From the IMG/VR virus record IMGVR_UViG_3300042261_000928, positions 1 through 20,415 of that record: DNA of 20,415 nt; one strand, written 5' to 3'. The translations under genes and the position numbers were made by a program. Numbering within the stretch: the stretch's first letter is position 1; each line of letters opens with the position of its first letter. Of this stretch, positions 20,118 through 20,415 are shown piece after piece. The notes under the pieces were generated by a model, which ran no database searches, was not told the origin of the DNA, and was given only the letters and a program-made list of their open reading frames with translations. This stretch comes from a virus.

Positions 20118-20415
20118 CAGATTCACTCCCATCAGCCGATCCTGAACTGGCTTTAGCATCAGACACGCCTTCTCCGCTTCCGGCAACTCCAGGGGTATCT
20201 CTGAGCGTAACGAAGAGCTCAACATAGGCGCGATACTCGGCAATCTGTTCGGCTGTGTAACCTTCGTCTATGGCTAGTCTTTCGCCGTTCTCAAGCCACC
20301 AGTCAATGGGATGACACTGACAACCAATTGCAATCCAGCCACTCTTGCAGGCATTCAGACTGTGGAAGCTGCCCTGTATATAAAGCGGGGAAACGACCCA
20401 GGCGTTGCCTGTGAC
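20101..20415 (-). CDS. C-terminal part of a VxGNA beta-helix repeat protein (cut by window edge)
   Basis: The frame is open from the window edge for 104 codons and ends at TGA 20101-20103. It begins VTGNAWV, one unit of the V-x-G-N/D-A repeat that builds a beta-helix, then SPLYIQGSFHSLNACKSG and IAIGCQCHPIDWW, LENGERLAIDEGYTAEQIAEY. The last 30 residues are Ser/Gly/Asp-rich and disordered. From memory, many phage proteins pair long GNARV repeats with this kind of IGC..H / EGYT..Q..EY ending; the function of the group is not known. The start and most repeats lie outside the window. Confidence 0.65.
   Translation of the reverse strand, partial: VTGNAWVVSPLYIQGSFHSLNACKSGWIAIGCQCHPIDWWLENGERLAIDEGYTAEQIAEYRAYVELFVTLRDTPGVAGSGEGVSDAKASSGSADGSESDDSAD

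Overview
This window is almost certainly part of a tailed double-stranded DNA phage (Caudoviricetes) or prophage. It holds a terminase pair, a Mu gp29-like portal and a Mu F-like head protein, plus a phage replication and recombination block. Every gene I accept lies on the minus strand, so transcription runs from high to low coordinates. Genes are tightly packed, with many ATGA, GTGA or TGATG stop/start overlaps and strong GGAGG-type ribosome binding sites. ATG dominates, with some GTG and TTG starts, which points to a bacterial host that uses canonical Shine-Dalgarno initiation. No integrase, repressor, tRNA, CRISPR array or bacterial housekeeping gene is visible, so neither host nor lifestyle can be named.

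Right part in transcription order (20415 to 16840): the 3' end of a beta-helix-repeat protein cut by the window edge; a small membrane protein; a 36-residue overlooked ORF; two proteins of unknown function; a Sak4-like RecA-fold ATPase; a DUF669-type ssDNA-binding protein; a cluster of mutually exclusive hairpins that looks like a terminator or attenuator; a small Cys-rich protein; and an ERCC4-type nuclease.

Middle (16856 to 8927): a RecD2-like helicase, a fused SNF2-like helicase and beta-class DNA methyltransferase, a small basic protein, a prim-pol/SF3-helicase replication protein, and a protein with a TubC-like N-terminal module. The 3' end of the primase gene carries a long inverted repeat whose arms are tandem 9-mers, which may be an origin or a protein-binding site.

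Accessory stretch (8876 to 5037): small zinc-binding or coiled-coil proteins, one resembling Lar/Ead-type phage proteins; a C5-cytosine methyltransferase whose C-terminal half is open and motif-bearing in two frames around an 11-G tract; and a TGT/DpdA-like protein that may act in 7-deazaguanine DNA modification.

Left part (4997 to 41): a sigma-region-4-like HTH protein, a structured intergenic region, then the late genes terS, terL, portal, head protein and a small membrane protein. Read together: the early genes make a recombination-coupled replisome built on a prim-pol, with no DNA polymerase in the window. Up to three enzymes may modify the phage DNA, and the HTH protein is well placed to switch on packaging and capsid genes.
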